NCBI RefSeq assembly: GCF_009769385.1
Contig: NZ_ML775959.1
Span: forward strand, 310,001-374,000
DNA length: 64,000 bases
Source of the DNA: Saccharothrix deserti
Lineage (GTDB): Bacteria; Actinomycetota; Actinomycetes; Mycobacteriales; Pseudonocardiaceae
Direction of reading: 5' to 3'
The translations under genes and the position numbers were made by a program. The notes below the pieces were generated by a model. It had not been told where the DNA came from and did no database searches. It saw only the letters and a list, made by a program, of their open reading frames with translations. Below are positions 28,801 to 37,982 of this stretch, piece after piece (the stretch's first letter is position 1; every line of letters starts with the position of its first letter).

Positions 28801-31800
28801 TGTCGCTACCGGACGCGGTGCGGCTGGTCTCGGCTCGCGGCCGTCTCATGCAGGCGTTGCCGGCCGGCGGGGCGATGGCCGCGATCGTGGCGTCCGAGCA
28901 GGAGATCCTCCCGCTGCTCACCCCGGACCTGGGCATCGCGGCCGTCAACGGACCGAACGCGGTGGTCGTGTCCGGCGCCGAGGAACGGGTGCGCGACGTC
29001 GTGGCGGCTTTCGCCGCACAGGGCAGGCGGACGACCCGGCTGCGGGTGAGCCACGCCTTCCACTCGCCCCTGATGGAGCCGATGCTCGACGAGTTCGCCC
29101 GCATCGCCGCCGACCTGTCCTACGCGTCGCCGCGCATCCCGATCGTGTCCACCGTGACCGGGACCGTCACGGACGTGGACGCCGACCACTGGGTCCGGCA
29201 CGTGCGGGCCACCGTGCGGTTCGCGGACGCCATGCGGCACCTGGACGAGCAGGGCGTCACCACCTACGTCGAACTGGGACCGGACAGCGCGCTCGGCGCG
29301 ATCGCGGACGTGCCGGTGGTGCCGACGGTCCGCAGGGACCGGCCGGAGGCGGACACCCTGCTCACCGCCCTCGGCGCGCTGGACGTCGACTGGCGCGCGT
29401 ACTTCGCCGGTTCCGGCGCCCGCCGGGTCGACCTGCCGACGTACTCGTTCGAGCGCAGGCACTTCTGGCTGCGCTCCACGCCCGCCCGCCACGACGTCAC
29501 GCGGCTCGGCCAGACCGACGCAGGTCACCCGCTGCTCGGCGCGGTGATGGACACCCCCGAGGGCGGCGTGGTGCTCACCGGGCTGATCTCCACCGCGACG
29601 CACCCCTGGCTGGCCGACCACGACGTGCTCGGCCGAGTCGTGCTGCCCGGAACCGCATACGTGGACCTGGCGTTGCGCGCGGGGGAAGAGGTCGGCTGCG
29701 ACGTCATCGAGGAGCTGACCATCGAGCAGGTCCTCCTGCTGCCCGAACGCGGCGGGGTCGCGTTGCGGGTGGTGGTCGGGGAGCCGGAGCCGGACGAGCG
29801 GCGCTCGCTGGCCGTGTACTCGCGGGTGGACGGCGAACCGTGGACACGGCACGTCTCCGGTTGGCTCGCCTCCGGTACCGCACCGCCCGTGCCGCTGGAC
29901 GTGTGGCCGCCCGCCGGCGCGGAGCCCGTGGACGTCGACCTGGCCGAGGTCTACGACTACCTCACCGGCCAGGGCTACCACTACGGGCCGACGTTCCGGG
30001 GCCTGCGCGCGGTGTGGCGGCGGGACAAGGAGGTGTTCGCCGAGGTCGCGTTGCCGGAGTCGGCCGGGCCGGACGCCGCCGGGTTCGGTGTGCACCCGGC
30101 GTTGCTCGACGCCGCGATGAGCGCCACCGACTTCCTCGGCGACCGGACCCCGCAGCAGGCGGGCGGCACCCAGCTCCCGTTCTCGTGGTCGGGGGTCGCG
30201 CTGCACTCCGCGGGCGCTTCCCGGCTGCGCGTCCGCATCACGTGGACCAGCTCGGACCCGGCGGCCGGAGCCGAAGCGGTCCGGCTCGACCTGGCCGACC
30301 CGGCGGGCACACCCGTGGCGACGGTGGAGTCGCTGGTCGTGCGGGTGCTGACACCGGAACGCATCGCCGCCGCGGGTGCGCGGACGACGGGGGCCGACTC
30401 GGTGTTCCGCCACGACTGGCGGCAGTTGCCGCTGGGGGCCGCGGCCGACGCCGAGCCGGGGGACTGGGCCGTGCTCGGCAACCTCCGCATACCCGCGAAG
30501 CCATACGCCACCCTGGCGGACATCACCGAGGCACCGGAGGTCGTGTTCCTGCCGTGCGGCGCGGGCGGTGACGGCGACGTTCCGATCGGCGTGCGTTCGA
30601 CGCTGCACCACGTGCTCGGCGTCGTGCGGGAGTTCCTCGCCGACGACCGGTTCGCCGCGACGAAGCTCGTCGTGGTGACCACGGGAGCGGCCGGGCTCGC
30701 CGGCGAGGACGTGGACCTGGTGCAGGCGCCGGTGTGGGGCCTGGTGCGGGCCGCGCAGGCGGAGAACCCCGACCGGATCGTGCTGGTGGACGTCGACGGT
30801 CTGCGTTCCTCTCTTCGCACCATGGCCGCCGCGCTGGCGTTGGGCGAGCCGGAGCTGGCGGTGCGGGGCAGCGAGGTGCGGGTGCCGCGGCTGGCCGCCA
30901 TCCCGGCCGGACCACGGCGGGACGCGCCCTGGGACCCCGATGGCACCGTGCTGATCACGGGCGGCGTCAGTGGCCTCGGCGCGGTGCTGGCACGCCACCT
31001 GGTCGAGGCCCACGGCGTGCGGAACCTGCTCCTCGTGGGCAGGCGCGGTGCGGACACACCGGGTGCGGACCGGTTCGACGCGCTCGAAGCCAACGTGACG
31101 ATCGCCGCGTGCGACGTGACCGATCGGGACCAGTTGGCACGGCTGCTGGAGGGAAGGCGGCTGACTGCGGTCGTCCACGCCGCCGGGGTGCTCGACGACG
31201 GGCTGGTGGCCGGGCTGACCACCGATCGGCTCGACCGGGTGCTGCGCCCCAAGGTGGACGCCGCGTGGCACCTGCACGAGCTGACCAGGGACATGGACCT
31301 CGCCGCGTTCGTCGTGTACTCGTCAACGGCGGGCACGATCGACCCCGCCGGCCAGGGCAACTACGCGGCGGCGAACGTCTTCCTGGACGCGCTGGCCCGT
31401 CACCGCCGTGCGACGGGACTGCCCGGAACGTCGCTGGTGTGGAACCTGTGGACCGGCCCGGACGGGATGGGCGCGCACACACCCGAGGCGGTGGCCGCGC
31501 GGATCGCGCGGATGGGGATGCCCGCGCTGTCGCCGGAGGACGGGCTGGCGCTGTTCGACCAGGCCATGGGGTTGGACGACCCCGTGCTGGTCCCGTTGCG
31601 GCTGGACCCGGCCGCGCCCGGTCCCGTGCCCGCCGTGCTGGGTGACGTGATGCGCGCGCCCACACCACCCCGTCCCGAGCGTCGACGGACCCGCCGCGCG
31701 GAACCCGTGGCGGCGGGCGGCCCCACGTTGGAGCAGAAACTGGCGGGGCTCGACGAGTCCGGTCGCGAGCGACTGGTGCTGGACCTGGTGCGCGAACACG

Positions 31801-32276
31801 TGGCCGCGGTCCGGCACGACGAGTCCGGTGCGGTAGAGGCGGGCAAGGGCTTCACCGAGATGGGCCTGGACTCGCTGGCGGCGGTCGAACTGCGCAACCG
31901 ACTCGGCACGGCCACCGGCCTGCGCCTGCCGGCCACGCTGATGTTCGACCACCCGACCCCCGCCGCGCTCGCCCGGCACCTGCTCGCGGAACTCGCGCCC
32001 GCACTGCCCTCGGCCGGCGCACCCGCCGAGAACGGTGCCTCCGCCGACGACGAGCGGATCCGCGAGTCGTTGTCCCGGATCCCGATCGAGCGGCTGAGGG
32101 AGGCCGGTCTGGTGGACGCGTTGCTGCGCCTGGCCCCGGCGACGCAGCCCGCACCGACCTCGCTAGCGACACCGACGACACCGACGACACCGGCGCCCGA
32201 GGACGACCTGAGTGACGCGATCCGCGCGATGGATGTGGATGACCTCGTGCGGACCGCGCTGGCCGGAGGGGATTAG
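16878..32276 (+). CDS. Type I modular PKS: loading ACP plus three KS-AT-DH-KR-ACP modules
   Basis: This 5132-residue protein starts with an ACP (Ser40 in GIDSLG), suited to receive a preloaded starter. Approximate domains are: KS1 104-528, AT1 631-921, DH1 975-1238, KR1 1400-1590, ACP1 1641-1715; KS2 1734-2151, AT2 2236-2515, DH2 2578-2841, KR2 3001-3191, ACP2 3255-3325; KS3 3351-3771, AT3 3880-4155, DH3 4216-4491, KR3 4689-4885, ACP3 4970-5036. A docking tail follows. All three ATs carry HAFH (malonyl type) and GHSVG/GHSIG. KR1 and KR3 have LDD (B-type); KR2 lacks it. No ER is present, so a triene-like segment is predicted. KS1 reads DTACSGS instead of DTACSSS. DH3 has Ser4415 where DxxxH/Q is usual. 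An AGGAG lies 9 bp before the ATG. Confidence 0.96.
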   Translation: MRDLLGVVVQATGDVLRVIRPDGSVEVPPDLAFRELGIDSLGAIELHRVLVAATGVDLPVTVVFEWPTPRALAEHLRSVLSGGAVSEDGAEPVDVVMPAAADDDPIAIVGIGCRYPGGVTGPEELWRLVADGRHVISGFPADRGWDLDALYDPDPDKPGTTYVQHGAFLHDAGHFDADFFGIGPREAAAMDPQQRLVLETAWEAVERAGIAPDSLHGTRCGVFIGAEPQEYGVRLHEAPDGLDGYLLTGTAPSVVSGRLAYALGLEGPTLTVDTACSGSLVALHLAAQALRRGECTLALAGGVAVIGNPGVFTSFSRQRGLAPDGVCKPFAAAADGTGWCEGAGILVLERLSDARRNGHRVLALVAGSAVNSDGASNGLTAPSGPAQQRVIRQALASAGISASEVDAVEAHGTGTRLGDPVEARALIAAYGHNRTRPLWLGSLKSNIGHAQAAAGVAGVIKMVMALRNRLLPRTLHVDAPTPHVDWSAGDVRLLTEAVEWEADGSPRRAGVSSFGVSGTNAHVILTEAPEEASEEASSEQPPVSGLFPVVVSAKTAPALRAQAGRLAQSLRDGQLTGRLVDVAMSLGTTRAALPHRAVVLAEDFEELGRGLDAVAAGEPGPVVGKAGGRLAVLFTGQGSQRVGVGRSLYARYPVFAAALDEAAGYLDLQLDLPVRDVLFGRDDLLDRTVYAQTALFAVEVALYRLLESWGVTPDFVAGHSVGEIVAAHVAGVLSLEDAATLVAARGRLMDALPDGGAMVAVEATEDEVRPLLTPGVGIAAVNGPGSVVLSGESGAVLAVAARLGGRAKRLRVSHAFHSPLMEPVLAEFSRVARVLTYHEPRIPVVSNVTGEPIALLDPAYWVEHVRRTVRFSDAVRHLESAGVTTFLELGPDPVLSAMGRQCVSGEDIAFAAVLRRDRDERRELLSALAVAHTRGARVDWGAVHGEGRWIDLPTYAFQRKHFWLAGAAKRRGGTGHPLLDTVVELAEDDGVLLTGEVSPHTHPWLTDHVVAGANLLPGTAFVEMAGFAAEQVGCSAVEELTLQAPLLLSRRVALQVAVGAADESGRRPIAIHSRSGDADWVRHAAGVLADTAGARVDLVEWPPAGAQPIGIEGLYGDLAEQGYGYGPAFQGLRAVWRREAEVFAEVVLPSDVAPERFTLHPALLDAVLHATDFATPEPPDQRVRLPFEWSGVTLFAGGASALRVRIVPTGPDSVAMAIADASGRPVAAVEGFRSRPVDRVAAGPGLLTRAWVPWTGAPTDPGDFVVEHFEPGPADGDVPQAVRDTLEQALAWLATNTSTKLVAVTRGAVATSEDDLISLSAAPLWGLLRAAQAENPGRIVLVDTDPNADPNADSGSGSGDMLAAAVAAGVAEVAIRRGELLVPTLVAVPPRLDGVWQAQGTVLVTGGTGALGALVARHLVEQHRVRSLLLVGRRGLEAPGADRLREELTAAGASVTIVACDVGDRAAVAALLAEHRVDAVVHTAGVLDDGLVDSLTAERIDSVLRAKADAAWHLHELTGNLSAFVLFSSTAGFLDGAGQGNYAAANVFLDALAHHRRAAGLPATSIAWGPWRSGMAADLDDAARRRLARLGVEPMSDEDNLAAFDTAVAGAEACVVAVRMRRPSRPSRPGRAEKPTGQPAVGDPLELVKSQVADVLGHASADEIDPDRAFSDIGFDSLAAVELRNRLKALTGLPLSASLVFDQPTPRVLAAYLADRLGGVERKTAVRATAATEEPIAIIGMSCRYPGGVTSPEELWRLVVDGVDAVSGFPTDRGWDVDNGYDPGATREGGFLYDAARFDPDFFGISPREAAAMDPQQRLLLEASWEAFERAAIDPTSVRGTPTGVFAGVMYHDWGTRLGDVPEDIAGYLGNGSLASVVSGRVAYTLGLEGPAVTVDTACSSSLVALHWAVRALRQGECTLALAGGVTVMSTLDTFVDMNRQGGLAGDGRCKSFAASADGTGWAEGVGVLLLERLSDARANGHRVLAVVRGSAVNSDGASNGLTAPNGPSQQRVIEQALSVAGLRPSDVDAVEAHGTGTRLGDPIEAEALIATYGQDRPQPLLLGSVKSNLGHTQAAAGVAGVIKTVMAMRHGLLPKTLHVDEPTPQVDWTAGAVELLTESRAWPDLGRPRRAGVSSFGISGTNAHVILEQAPDAPEPAGSGPAIVPWVLSAKTPQALRAQAARLKSVDGDVAAVARTLATGRAAFRHRAVVVGADHAEFAQALGAVVGDEVGTGKLAYLFTGQGAQRLGMGRELHAAFPVFAHAYDAAMAELDLPDTDDVRRTDVAQPLLFAVEVALFRLLESWGVRPDFLAGHSVGEIAAAHVAGVLSLSDAARLVRERGRLMWTMCDPGAMVAVRASEQEIRPLLTPHVDIAAVNGPESLVLSGTEEAVDELLARLGRKGGRLKVSHAFHSPLMEPMLDRFAAVAADLTYSPPSIPVVSTVTGDPTDEIATPEYWVRHVRATVRFADAVRYLESAGVTTFAEVGPDAVLTAMGPDCVTGEAAFTPLLRRDRSEEREVLAGVGALWARGTDVDWAAVLGERGAGHVDLPTYPFQREHYWLDARPGPADVSSAGLDRVGHPLLAAAIAVPGSDEVVLTGRLSRRTQPWLADHEVLGRVLLPGTGFVELALRAAEHVGASGVAELTLEAPLVLPEDGGLPIRVVVGGDGTIAVHSRAEDAEWVRHATGRLAVTAAAPEFDLVQWPPPGAVPVPVAAAYDSLVERGYGYGPAFRGLTAAWRRGDDVFAEVALPDSVSASGFGLHPALLDAAMHADLLDEHGTAAGDTLLPFSWSGVTLHAPGADALRVHIRRIDGDERSAMWFADTAGRPVATVESLVSRPAERSRVVYRLDWQPVSGDGAWSTGTSTAAPRSTAVGGGRSNAAVVFEVPAGEGDVPTRARAATGAVLTAVRDWLDDERFDTSRLVVVLRGDDLAHAPVRGLVRAAEVENPGRFTLLEVDDPDSPAVADAVDSGLPEVAVRDGRVLAPRLVRTAVPDGTAPWDGTVLITGGTSGLGALVARHLVTEHGVRRLVLTSRRGGAEELRAELTAAGAEVTVAACDVADREALAALLADIPDLRAVVHAAAVAEGGLVGSLTEEKIDTVFRPKVDGAWHLHELTRDRDLAAFVLFSSAGGLVLAAGQGDYAAANVFLDALAEHRQAQGLPATSIAFGMWAVDTGLGGPLTDADLDRMRRLGLPAIEPAEGLALFDAVVASGEPLLVPLRVDAKAAELPVLLRPRAAVPPVASGTTDRRSLVDLVRTHVAAVLGHAGVAAIGPDRAFKELGFDSLAAVELRNALDKATGLRLPATLVFDHPTARAVASFIAERLAGTTATTPGTSTPGTPALVVDADEPIAIVGIGCRFPGDVRDSAGLWQLVAEGREAITGFPTDRGWDPDALYDPEPGVPGRTYVREGGFLHDAAEFDPEFFGIMPREALAMDPQQRLLLEGAWEAVERAGIDPTSLRGSRTGVYVGVMYHDYGSRLHDVPDDVAAYLGNGSAGSIASGRVAYALGLEGPAVTIDTACSSSLVALHMACQALRRGEVGLALAGGVTVMSTPEIFVEFSRQRGLAADGRCKAFAGAADGTGWSEGMGLLLVERLSDARRNGHPVLAVIRGSAINQDGASNGLTAPNGPSQQRVIREALRAAGLRPGEVDLVEGHGTGTRLGDPIEAQALLATYGQDRTEPVRLGSVKSNIGHAQAAAGVSGVIKVVEALRHGVMPPTLHVDEPSPHVDWSEGTLELLTEARPWPEHDRPRRAAVSSFGLSGTNAHVILEQAPAPVPAPAPVPVPASVLVPAETAAPVVPLVLSAPTAEALPRQAERLREHLLVNPEQRLLDVGFSLATTRALHDHRTVIAATDREQALRDLAELSGPIRTRTDGATAFLFTGQGAQRLGMGRELHAAFPAFAKAFDAVAADIRDVMWGEDPDALNRTEFAQPALFAMEVALFRLLESWGVQPDFLVGHSIGEIAAAHVAGVLSLPDAVRLVSARGRLMQALPAGGAMAAIVASEQEILPLLTPDLGIAAVNGPNAVVVSGAEERVRDVVAAFAAQGRRTTRLRVSHAFHSPLMEPMLDEFARIAADLSYASPRIPIVSTVTGTVTDVDADHWVRHVRATVRFADAMRHLDEQGVTTYVELGPDSALGAIADVPVVPTVRRDRPEADTLLTALGALDVDWRAYFAGSGARRVDLPTYSFERRHFWLRSTPARHDVTRLGQTDAGHPLLGAVMDTPEGGVVLTGLISTATHPWLADHDVLGRVVLPGTAYVDLALRAGEEVGCDVIEELTIEQVLLLPERGGVALRVVVGEPEPDERRSLAVYSRVDGEPWTRHVSGWLASGTAPPVPLDVWPPAGAEPVDVDLAEVYDYLTGQGYHYGPTFRGLRAVWRRDKEVFAEVALPESAGPDAAGFGVHPALLDAAMSATDFLGDRTPQQAGGTQLPFSWSGVALHSAGASRLRVRITWTSSDPAAGAEAVRLDLADPAGTPVATVESLVVRVLTPERIAAAGARTTGADSVFRHDWRQLPLGAAADAEPGDWAVLGNLRIPAKPYATLADITEAPEVVFLPCGAGGDGDVPIGVRSTLHHVLGVVREFLADDRFAATKLVVVTTGAAGLAGEDVDLVQAPVWGLVRAAQAENPDRIVLVDVDGLRSSLRTMAAALALGEPELAVRGSEVRVPRLAAIPAGPRRDAPWDPDGTVLITGGVSGLGAVLARHLVEAHGVRNLLLVGRRGADTPGADRFDALEANVTIAACDVTDRDQLARLLEGRRLTAVVHAAGVLDDGLVAGLTTDRLDRVLRPKVDAAWHLHELTRDMDLAAFVVYSSTAGTIDPAGQGNYAAANVFLDALARHRRATGLPGTSLVWNLWTGPDGMGAHTPEAVAARIARMGMPALSPEDGLALFDQAMGLDDPVLVPLRLDPAAPGPVPAVLGDVMRAPTPPRPERRRTRRAEPVAAGGPTLEQKLAGLDESGRERLVLDLVREHVAAVRHDESGAVEAGKGFTEMGLDSLAAVELRNRLGTATGLRLPATLMFDHPTPAALARHLLAELAPALPSAGAPAENGASADDERIRESLSRIPIERLREAGLVDALLRLAPATQPAPTSLATPTTPTTPAPEDDLSDAIRAMDVDDLVRTALAGGD

Positions 32277-32284
32277 GGACTGAA

Positions 32285-33586
32285 GTGGACACCGAGCGGG
32301 TTGCCGAAGCACTGCGCGCGTCGCTGCTGGAGAACCAGCGGTTGCGGCGGGAGAACAAGAAGCTGACCGAACCCATCGCCATCATCGGGATGGCCTGCCG
32401 GTACCCCGGCGGGGCGGACACGCCGGACGAGCTGTGGCGGCTGGTGGTGGAGGGCCGGGACGCGGTCACGCCGTTCCCGACCGACCGCGGCTGGAACCTC
32501 GACCGGCTGTCGGCCGACAGCGCCGCCCTGGCGGGGTCGTTCCTGCACGACGCGGCCGATTTCGACGCCGACCTCTTCGGCATCTCGCCCCGCGAGGCTC
32601 GCGCCATGGACCCACAACAGCGCGTGCTGCTCGAAGTCGCCTGGGAGGCGCTGGAGAACGCCCGGATCAACCCGCTCTCGCTGCACGAGAGCAAGACCGG
32701 CGTGTTCACCGGCGTCATGTACCACGACTACGACGGCGCGGACGGCGTCGGCAGCCTCATCAGCGGCCGGGTGGCGTTCAGCCTCGGTCTCCAGGGACCG
32801 GCGGTCTCGATGGACACCGCCTGCTCGTCGTCGCTGGTGGCGATGCACACGGCCGCGCAGGCACTGCGTTCCGGCGACTGCGCGTTGGCGCTGGCGGGCG
32901 GGGTGACCGTGATGACGACCCCGGAGACCTTCGTGTACTTCACCAACCAGCGAGGACTCGCGGCGGACGGCCGGTGCAAGGCGTTCGCGGACAGCGCCGA
33001 CGGCGTCGGGTGGGGCGAGGGAGCCGGGCTGGTCGTGCTGGAGCGGCTGTCCGACGCGGTGCGCAACAACCGACGCGTCCTGGCCCTGCTGAGCGGCTCG
33101 GCCGTCAACTCCGACGGCGCCTCCAGCGGGATCACCGTGCCCAACGGACCGGCGCAGCAACGGGTCATCCGGCAGGCGTTGGCCAACGCCGGTCTCGGTC
33201 TGTCCGATGTGGACGCCGTCGAAGCGCACGGCACCGGCACCCGCCTAGGTGACCCGATCGAGGCCCAAGCCCTCCTCGCCACCTACGGCCAGGACCGCTC
33301 GGAGCCGCTGTGGCTGGGGTCGGTCAAATCCAACATCGCGCACACCCAGGCCGCCGCCGGAGTCGCGAGCGTGATCAAGGTGGTGCAGGCCATGCGGCAC
33401 GGCGTCCTGCCGCGCACCCTGCACGTGGACCAGCCCACTTCCCAGGTGGACTGGGAAGCCGGGAACGTGCGGCTGCTCACCGAAAACCAGCCGTGGCCCG
33501 ACACCGGACGCCCCCGACGCGCCGGCGTGTCGTCGTTCGGCATCAGCGGCACCAACGCGCACGTGCTCGTCGAGCAGTCCCCCTAG
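32285..33586 (+). CDS. PKS gene consisting only of docking helix and KS
   Basis: The 433-residue product starts with a coiled-coil docking segment (residues 1-33, rich in Glu/Asn/Arg) that should pair with the C-terminal docking tail of the PKS at 16878. A complete KS follows, with DTACSSS, EAHGTGT and KSNIAH motifs. It ends at VEQSP, just past the KS, with a TAG. No AT, ACP or thioesterase follows in any frame. The KS itself looks active. It may be a 5' remnant of a larger PKS gene, half of a split module, or an assembly collapse of repetitive PKS DNA. It starts at a GTG 8 bp after the upstream stop. Confidence 0.88.
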   Translation: MDTERVAEALRASLLENQRLRRENKKLTEPIAIIGMACRYPGGADTPDELWRLVVEGRDAVTPFPTDRGWNLDRLSADSAALAGSFLHDAADFDADLFGISPREARAMDPQQRVLLEVAWEALENARINPLSLHESKTGVFTGVMYHDYDGADGVGSLISGRVAFSLGLQGPAVSMDTACSSSLVAMHTAAQALRSGDCALALAGGVTVMTTPETFVYFTNQRGLAADGRCKAFADSADGVGWGEGAGLVVLERLSDAVRNNRRVLALLSGSAVNSDGASSGITVPNGPAQQRVIRQALANAGLGLSDVDAVEAHGTGTRLGDPIEAQALLATYGQDRSEPLWLGSVKSNIAHTQAAAGVASVIKVVQAMRHGVLPRTLHVDQPTSQVDWEAGNVRLLTENQPWPDTGRPRRAGVSSFGISGTNAHVLVEQSP

Positions 33587-33618
33587 CCATCCCCCTGAAC
33601 CCGTTGTGCCAACCCTAG
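33579..33618 (-). promoter_or_regulatory. G-rich boxes between the KS gene and the luciferase-like gene
   Basis: On the minus strand CTAGGGGG (33586-33579, overlapping the KS stop), CAGGGGG 12 bp away and CTAGGG (33618-33613) occur within 40 bp. They lie about 80-120 bp before the ATG at 33697 and match the box family seen elsewhere in the cluster. Confidence 0.35.
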
Positions 33619-33696
33619 AACACCGCCGCGACAGCACCGCGGGCACGCACGGCGGCTCTAGCCTTTCGCCAGACCCCATGACGCGCGGAGGGAACC

Positions 33697-34956
33697 ATGC
33701 GATTCGGTCTCATCTACCACCACCAGCTCCCTCGGCCTTGGTCCGAGGACGCCGAAGAGCGGCTCTACAACGAGGCGCTCGAGCAGATCGAGCTGGCCGA
33801 CCGACTGGGCTTCGACTACGCCTGGGCGACCGAGCACCACTTCTTCGAGGAGTACTCGCACTCCTCCGCGCCGGAGGTCTTCCTCGCCGCGGCTGCAGCC
33901 CGGACCAAGAACATCCGCCTGGCGCACGGCATCGTGCACCTGCTGCCGTCGGTCAACCACCCGGTGCGGGTGGCCGAACGGCTCGCCACCCTCGACCTGA
34001 TCTCGGGCGGTCGGCTGGACTTCGGCTCCGGGCAGGGCAGTTCGCAGCTGGAGGTCGAGGCGTTCGGGGTCGACCGCGACGAGAAGTACGACCAGTGGCG
34101 GGAAGCGCTGTCGGTGGTGACCCGGATGCTCACCGAGACCCCCTTCAGCGGCCACACCGGCAAGTACATCGACGTGCCGCCGCGCAACGTCCTGCCGAAG
34201 CCCAAGCAGAAGCCGCACCCGCCGCTGTGGCGGGCGTGCACCCGGCGCGAGACGATCGAGGAAGCCGCCCGCGAAGGGCTCGGCGCGCTCGCGTTCTCGT
34301 TCATCCAGCCGGAGGACGCCAAGGAGTGGGTGGACACCTACTACCGCACCATCGCCTCCGACGAGTGCGTCCCGGCCGGGTTCGCCGTCAACCCCAACGT
34401 GGCGCTGGTGCTGCCGTTCATGTGCCACCCCGACGAGGAAACCGCTCTGGACCGCGGCCTTGAGGGCGCGCACTTCTTCTCGTACTCGTTGATGCACTAC
34501 TACGTCTTCGGCGAGCACCACCCCGGTGTCACGGACGTCTGGGCCAACTTCCAGGCGGCCAAGGAGCAGATGGGCTTCACCCGCGAGGAGGTGATGCCCG
34601 ACGACACCGAGGCCGCCGACCCGGTGGTGCAGAAGATGCTGGAGCAGATCACCTCGCTGCGCCGCGGCATCAGCACCCCGGACAAGATCAGGGACATCCT
34701 GCGCCGCTACCAGGCCGCGGGCGTCGACCAGATCATCTTCTCGGTGCAGATCGGCAACAACGCCCACGAGCACATCATGGAGTCGCTGGAGCTGTTCGCC
34801 CGCGAGGTGATGCCGGAGTTCGTCGACGGCCGGGACGAGCGCGAGGCGGCCAAGGCCGAGCGGCTCGACGAGGCCCTGCGCAACGCGCACGAGCGCATCC
34901 CGGACCGGGCGGCCGACGGCACGGGCTACGTGATCAAGCCGGAGCTGATGTCCTGA
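33697..34956 (+). CDS. Luciferase-like flavin-dependent monooxygenase
   Basis: The 419-residue protein has the bacterial-luciferase TIM barrel: MRFGLIYHHQ start, WATEHHFFEEY, a GGRLDFGSGQGSS turn and the C-terminal GVDQIIFSVQIGNN strand. Such enzymes use reduced FMN and oxygen. Long family members of this type occur in polyketide clusters as tailoring oxygenases. A GGAGGGAA ribosome-binding site precedes the ATG. It is coupled (TGATG) to the O-methyltransferase, suggesting joint work on the aglycone or sugar. The site of oxidation cannot be told. Confidence 0.88.
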   Translation: MRFGLIYHHQLPRPWSEDAEERLYNEALEQIELADRLGFDYAWATEHHFFEEYSHSSAPEVFLAAAAARTKNIRLAHGIVHLLPSVNHPVRVAERLATLDLISGGRLDFGSGQGSSQLEVEAFGVDRDEKYDQWREALSVVTRMLTETPFSGHTGKYIDVPPRNVLPKPKQKPHPPLWRACTRRETIEEAAREGLGALAFSFIQPEDAKEWVDTYYRTIASDECVPAGFAVNPNVALVLPFMCHPDEETALDRGLEGAHFFSYSLMHYYVFGEHHPGVTDVWANFQAAKEQMGFTREEVMPDDTEAADPVVQKMLEQITSLRRGISTPDKIRDILRRYQAAGVDQIIFSVQIGNNAHEHIMESLELFAREVMPEFVDGRDEREAAKAERLDEALRNAHERIPDRAADGTGYVIKPELMS

Positions 34957-35855
34957 TGACGGTGGTGAACGGGCAGAGCCCGCAGTGGGAGCACATCAGC
35001 AACACCCGGATGACGCCGGAGGCCGTGGCCGAGCTGTCCGGGTTCAAGTCCGGCGCGGTGAACTTCAAGCTGGGCCTGTGGGACACCGGCGTCAACGGCG
35101 TGCGGTACCTCAAGGCGCTGACCTACAACCTCGCGGCCACGTTGAGCGAGCCGAACTGGGACCGGCTGCGCCGCATCCACAACCGCGACGTGGGCGACCC
35201 GATCTCGGTGACCTACCACGGCGAGTCCGTCTGCATGGACTACCTGCGCGCGGTGTACGAACTGGAGTTCATCGCCGACCGGGCGCCCCTGGACGGGGCG
35301 AGGGTGTTGGAGATCGGCGCCGGCTTCGGGCGCACCTGCCACGCCCTGCTGGCCAACCACGACATCGTCGAGTACGTCATCGTGGACCTGGCCACCACGC
35401 TGGAGCTGGCGCGCAACTACCTCTCGGAGGTGCTGCCGCCGCACCTGTTCGAGCGGCTGCGCTTCGTCCCCGTGGAACGCACCGAGGAGGAGCTGGCCGG
35501 TCTGCGGTTCGACCTGTGCGTCAACATCGACTCGTTCGCCGAGATGACCCCCGAGACGGTCGGGTACTACCTCTCCCTGGTGGACCGGCAGTGCGAGCGG
35601 CTGTACGTGAACAACCCCGTCGGCAAGTACCTCGACAAGAGCCTGGACGGGCACACGCAGGGCGAGGAGATCGTCAAGCTGGCCCTGAGCACCGGTCTGC
35701 TGCGCGATGTCATCGACATCCACGACGACCGCGCCGTGGCCGCGCAGTCCCGCAAGTTCCTCGACGCCTACCGACCCGGCGACGGCTGGACCTGCGTGGG
35801 CGAGAGCTGGGCCGTCCCGTGGAGCTACTACTGGCAGGCCCTCTACGCCAGGTGA
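34956..35855 (+). CDS. NanM-like putative sugar O-methyltransferase
   Basis: The 299-residue SAM-dependent enzyme has a LEIGAGFGRTCHALL cofactor motif (about residues 115-129), followed by VIVDLATTLELARNYL and FDLCVNIDSFAEM. This pattern belongs to the NanM-type family associated with O-methylation of deoxysugars. It shares one base with the preceding oxygenase gene. An O-methylated sugar is therefore plausible; methylation of the aglycone is the alternative. Confidence 0.82.
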   Translation: MTVVNGQSPQWEHISNTRMTPEAVAELSGFKSGAVNFKLGLWDTGVNGVRYLKALTYNLAATLSEPNWDRLRRIHNRDVGDPISVTYHGESVCMDYLRAVYELEFIADRAPLDGARVLEIGAGFGRTCHALLANHDIVEYVIVDLATTLELARNYLSEVLPPHLFERLRFVPVERTEEELAGLRFDLCVNIDSFAEMTPETVGYYLSLVDRQCERLYVNNPVGKYLDKSLDGHTQGEEIVKLALSTGLLRDVIDIHDDRAVAAQSRKFLDAYRPGDGWTCVGESWAVPWSYYWQALYAR

Positions 35856-35861
35856 GCGGAA

Positions 35862-35903
35862 ACCGGTGCGGGGAAGGCGGTGATCCGCCTTCCCCTCACC
35901 GGT
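35862..35903. terminator. Bidirectional stem-loop terminator
   Basis: Nineteen-base arms (35862-35880 and 35885-35903) pair with a single mismatch around a TGAT loop. It separates the O-methyltransferase from the convergent small membrane protein gene. No long T tract follows. Confidence 0.8.
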
Positions 35904-35919
35904 TCGCACACGTGAGCCG

Positions 35920-36216
35920 TCAGTCGTTCGGCGGCAGGTACTTCGGCGCGAAGAGCTCCTCGATGGGCTTCGGACCGGTGTACTGCCGGCAGGTGCAGGG
36001 CACGTACACGTGCCGGACGACCACGCCGTCGAACTCGTCACGGCGCACCTCGGCGTGGCACGTCCACGTCTCCGGGTCGTGCTGGTCGAGCCCGTGCCCG
36101 CAGCCGCAGATCGCGGTCAACTGCGGTGCGCTCGGCCGGGACCGCTTGGTCAGAAAGCCGATGACGTAGCCTGCCGCGAAGATCACGCCTCCGACGGCCA
36201 GGCTGATCGGGTCCAT
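35920..36216 (-). CDS. Small membrane-anchored Cys-rich protein, unknown function
   Basis: The 98-residue product has one N-terminal membrane helix (about residues 5-23) and then a soluble part with cysteines in CGCGH, WTCH and PCTCRQYTGP. Similar Cys/His-containing short proteins are common in actinomycetes, but I know no function. The Cys/His spacing could bind zinc. GGGGAGCCC upstream may serve as ribosome-binding site. Gene direction matches the ferredoxin/P450 pair, 30 bp upstream. Confidence 0.75.
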   Translation of the reverse strand: MDPISLAVGGVIFAAGYVIGFLTKRSRPSAPQLTAICGCGHGLDQHDPETWTCHAEVRRDEFDGVVVRHVYVPCTCRQYTGPKPIEELFAPKYLPPND

Positions 36217-36246
36217 CTCGCGGGCTCCCCTTCCCCTTGTGAGCGC

Positions 36247-36462
36247 TCAGGCGTGTCCAAGGGCCTGGGCGGCGTCCACGAGGGTAATGGCCCGGACGGG
36301 GCAGCCCGCGACGGCCTTGGCGGTCAGAGCGGATGGTGTGTCGGCGCGCAGGACGACGCGGCCGTCGACCTCGTCCTGGTCGAACACGCGGGGCTCGGCG
36401 AACACGCAGTTCCCCGAGCCCACGCACGTTTCACGGTCGACGACCACCCTGGTCGCGGTCAC
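36247..36462 (-). CDS. Ferredoxin ([3Fe-4S] type), P450 partner
   Basis: The 71-residue ferredoxin passes electrons to the adjacent P450. Cysteines appear in CVGSGNC and in GCPVRAI, the pattern of actinomycete 3Fe-4S ferredoxins coded beside P450 genes. Its GTG start overlaps the P450 stop by GTGA, so the two are translationally coupled. Confidence 0.9.
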   Translation of the reverse strand: MTATRVVVDRETCVGSGNCVFAEPRVFDQDEVDGRVVLRADTPSALTAKAVAGCPVRAITLVDAAQALGHA

Positions 36463-37685
36463 CACGTGACGGGCACCTCGTAGGGGCCGTGCACGTGACC
36501 GCCCTCGGTGAACGGCAGGTCGTCCACCGGCACGGCGAGCTTGAGCGTCGGGATGCGGGTGAACAGCGTGCTGTAGATGATCTCTAGCTGGACCCGGGCG
36601 AGGTTCGCCCCGAGGCACTGGTGCGCGCCGGAGCCGAACGCCAGGTGCTCGCTCGCGTCCCGGTGGATGTCGAACTTCTCCGGCTCGGGGAACACCTCGG
36701 GGTCCCAGTTCGCCGCACCGTTCAGCGCGACGACGCCCTGGCCCGCCGGGATCCGCACGCCCGACAGCTCGACGTCCTCGGTGGGCACCCGGACCGAACC
36801 GTCCAGCACGCTCAAGTAGCGCAGCAACTCGTCGACGGCCTTGCCGGTCGACGACGGGTCGCGGAGGATCTCGTCGACGGCCTCGGGGTGCTCCAGCAGG
36901 GTCAGCGCACCGAGCGAGATCATCTTCGTGGTGGCGTCGAACGCGGCGATGATCAGCGTGCGCGCGATGGCGACCAGGTCGTCGTGGTCCAGCTTCTCCT
37001 CGGACTCCTCGTTGCGCGCCACCAGCCTGCTGAGCAGGTCGTCGCCGGGATCGGCCGCCTTCTGCCGGATCAGCCCGCCGAAGAAGGTCTCCATCTCCGC
37101 GAAGACCGCGTTGGTCTCCTCGGGTCCCGCGTCGCGGTTCGTGGTGACCTCGGCGAACCGGCGGAAGGTGTCGATATCGGCCGGGTCGGCGCCGAGCAGC
37201 TCGCAGAAGAACAGCGACGGCACCGGCGCGGCCAGTTCCCGCACCAGGTCCACCGGCCCGTCCATGGCCAGGATGGCGTCGATCCGCTCGTCCACGATCT
37301 CCTGCATGCGCGGTCGCAACGCCTGCACCCGCTTGGCCGTGAACTCCGGGATGACCAGGCGACGCCGCGCGGTGTGCTCCGGCGCGTCCATCGCCACGAA
37401 CGGGAACTTGATGAACTGGATGATCTCTTCCGGGATGGGGATCTGGTGCAGGTAGCCCGGCCGCTTGGCGTCGGAGCTCATCGCCTTGTCGTTGAGCACC
37501 TTCTTCACGTCGGCGTGCCGGGTCAGCAGCAGGGCCCGCGCTCCGGTCATCCGCATCGTCGCCTCGGCCACGGGCTGCTCGTCGCGCAATTCGGCGTACT
37601 GCGGCGGCATGTGCATCGGGCAGGTCCGCGTCATCGGGAACTGCACCGCCGCCGTGGGTTCCCGGCTGTCGATGAGGTCGGTCAT
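36459..37685 (-). CDS. Cytochrome P450
   Basis: The 408-residue P450 probably hydroxylates or epoxidises the polyketide. The heme loop is FGSGAHQCLG; ELLR supplies the K-helix ExxR. The I-helix reads AAFDATT, where the usual acid-alcohol pair (E/D-T) has Ala after Asp and Thr one position later. The N-terminal CPMHMPP and FVAMDAPEHTARRR segments match the actinomycete CYP105/107-like group. It starts at an ATG with GGAGGG upstream. G-rich boxes like those of other cluster promoters lie 90-135 bp upstream, which ties it to the polyketide regulon. Confidence 0.93.
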   Translation of the reverse strand: MTDLIDSREPTAAVQFPMTRTCPMHMPPQYAELRDEQPVAEATMRMTGARALLLTRHADVKKVLNDKAMSSDAKRPGYLHQIPIPEEIIQFIKFPFVAMDAPEHTARRRLVIPEFTAKRVQALRPRMQEIVDERIDAILAMDGPVDLVRELAAPVPSLFFCELLGADPADIDTFRRFAEVTTNRDAGPEETNAVFAEMETFFGGLIRQKAADPGDDLLSRLVARNEESEEKLDHDDLVAIARTLIIAAFDATTKMISLGALTLLEHPEAVDEILRDPSSTGKAVDELLRYLSVLDGSVRVPTEDVELSGVRIPAGQGVVALNGAANWDPEVFPEPEKFDIHRDASEHLAFGSGAHQCLGANLARVQLEIIYSTLFTRIPTLKLAVPVDDLPFTEGGHVHGPYEVPVTW

Positions 37686-37778
37686 TGCTGCCCTCCGGAA
37701 AATTGGAGTCGGGCACGGGCAGACTGCCCGATGGGCGCAATTCAACCGGCGCACGCATAGCGCGCTCAACGCCCGCAG

Positions 37779-37818
37779 CCCCTTAGAAGAGGGCCGGAAC
37801 CCCCTTAACCAGTACCCC
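37779..37818 (-). promoter_or_regulatory. G-rich boxes upstream of the P450 gene
   Basis: On the minus strand TTAAGGGGG (37808-37800) and CTAAGGGG (37786-37779) are 22 bp (two helical turns) apart, with AGGGG further out near 37814-37819. They lie 90-135 bp before the P450 ATG. Confidence 0.45.
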
Positions 37819-37910
37819 TGCCTGCCCCGGAAACCTGTCGACGGGAGAGCTGTGACCTGCGACTTCGACTGGTCCGGGCGGGTCGTGGCCGCATGTCGGG
37901 AGGTCGAGCG

Positions 37911-37944
37911 CGTACGGCGCATACTATAGTGTGTGTACCGTACG
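37911..37944. promoter_or_regulatory. TetR-type operator and promoter before the TetR gene
   Basis: Inverted arms CGTACGG (37911-37917) and CCGTACG (37938-37944) flank 20 bp that contain the perfect palindrome ACTATAGT (37923-37930); TATAGT could be a -10. It lies 39 bp before the TetR ATG and in the divergent P450 promoter region. Probable autoregulatory site. Confidence 0.6.
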
Positions 37945-37982
37945 TAATCCCGCGGTCCCAGTCGCCCAGGAAAGCCGAGGCA

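Noticed and set aside
37893..37982. Upstream start for the TetR gene
   Set aside because: It would place coding sequence across the palindromic operator and promoter.
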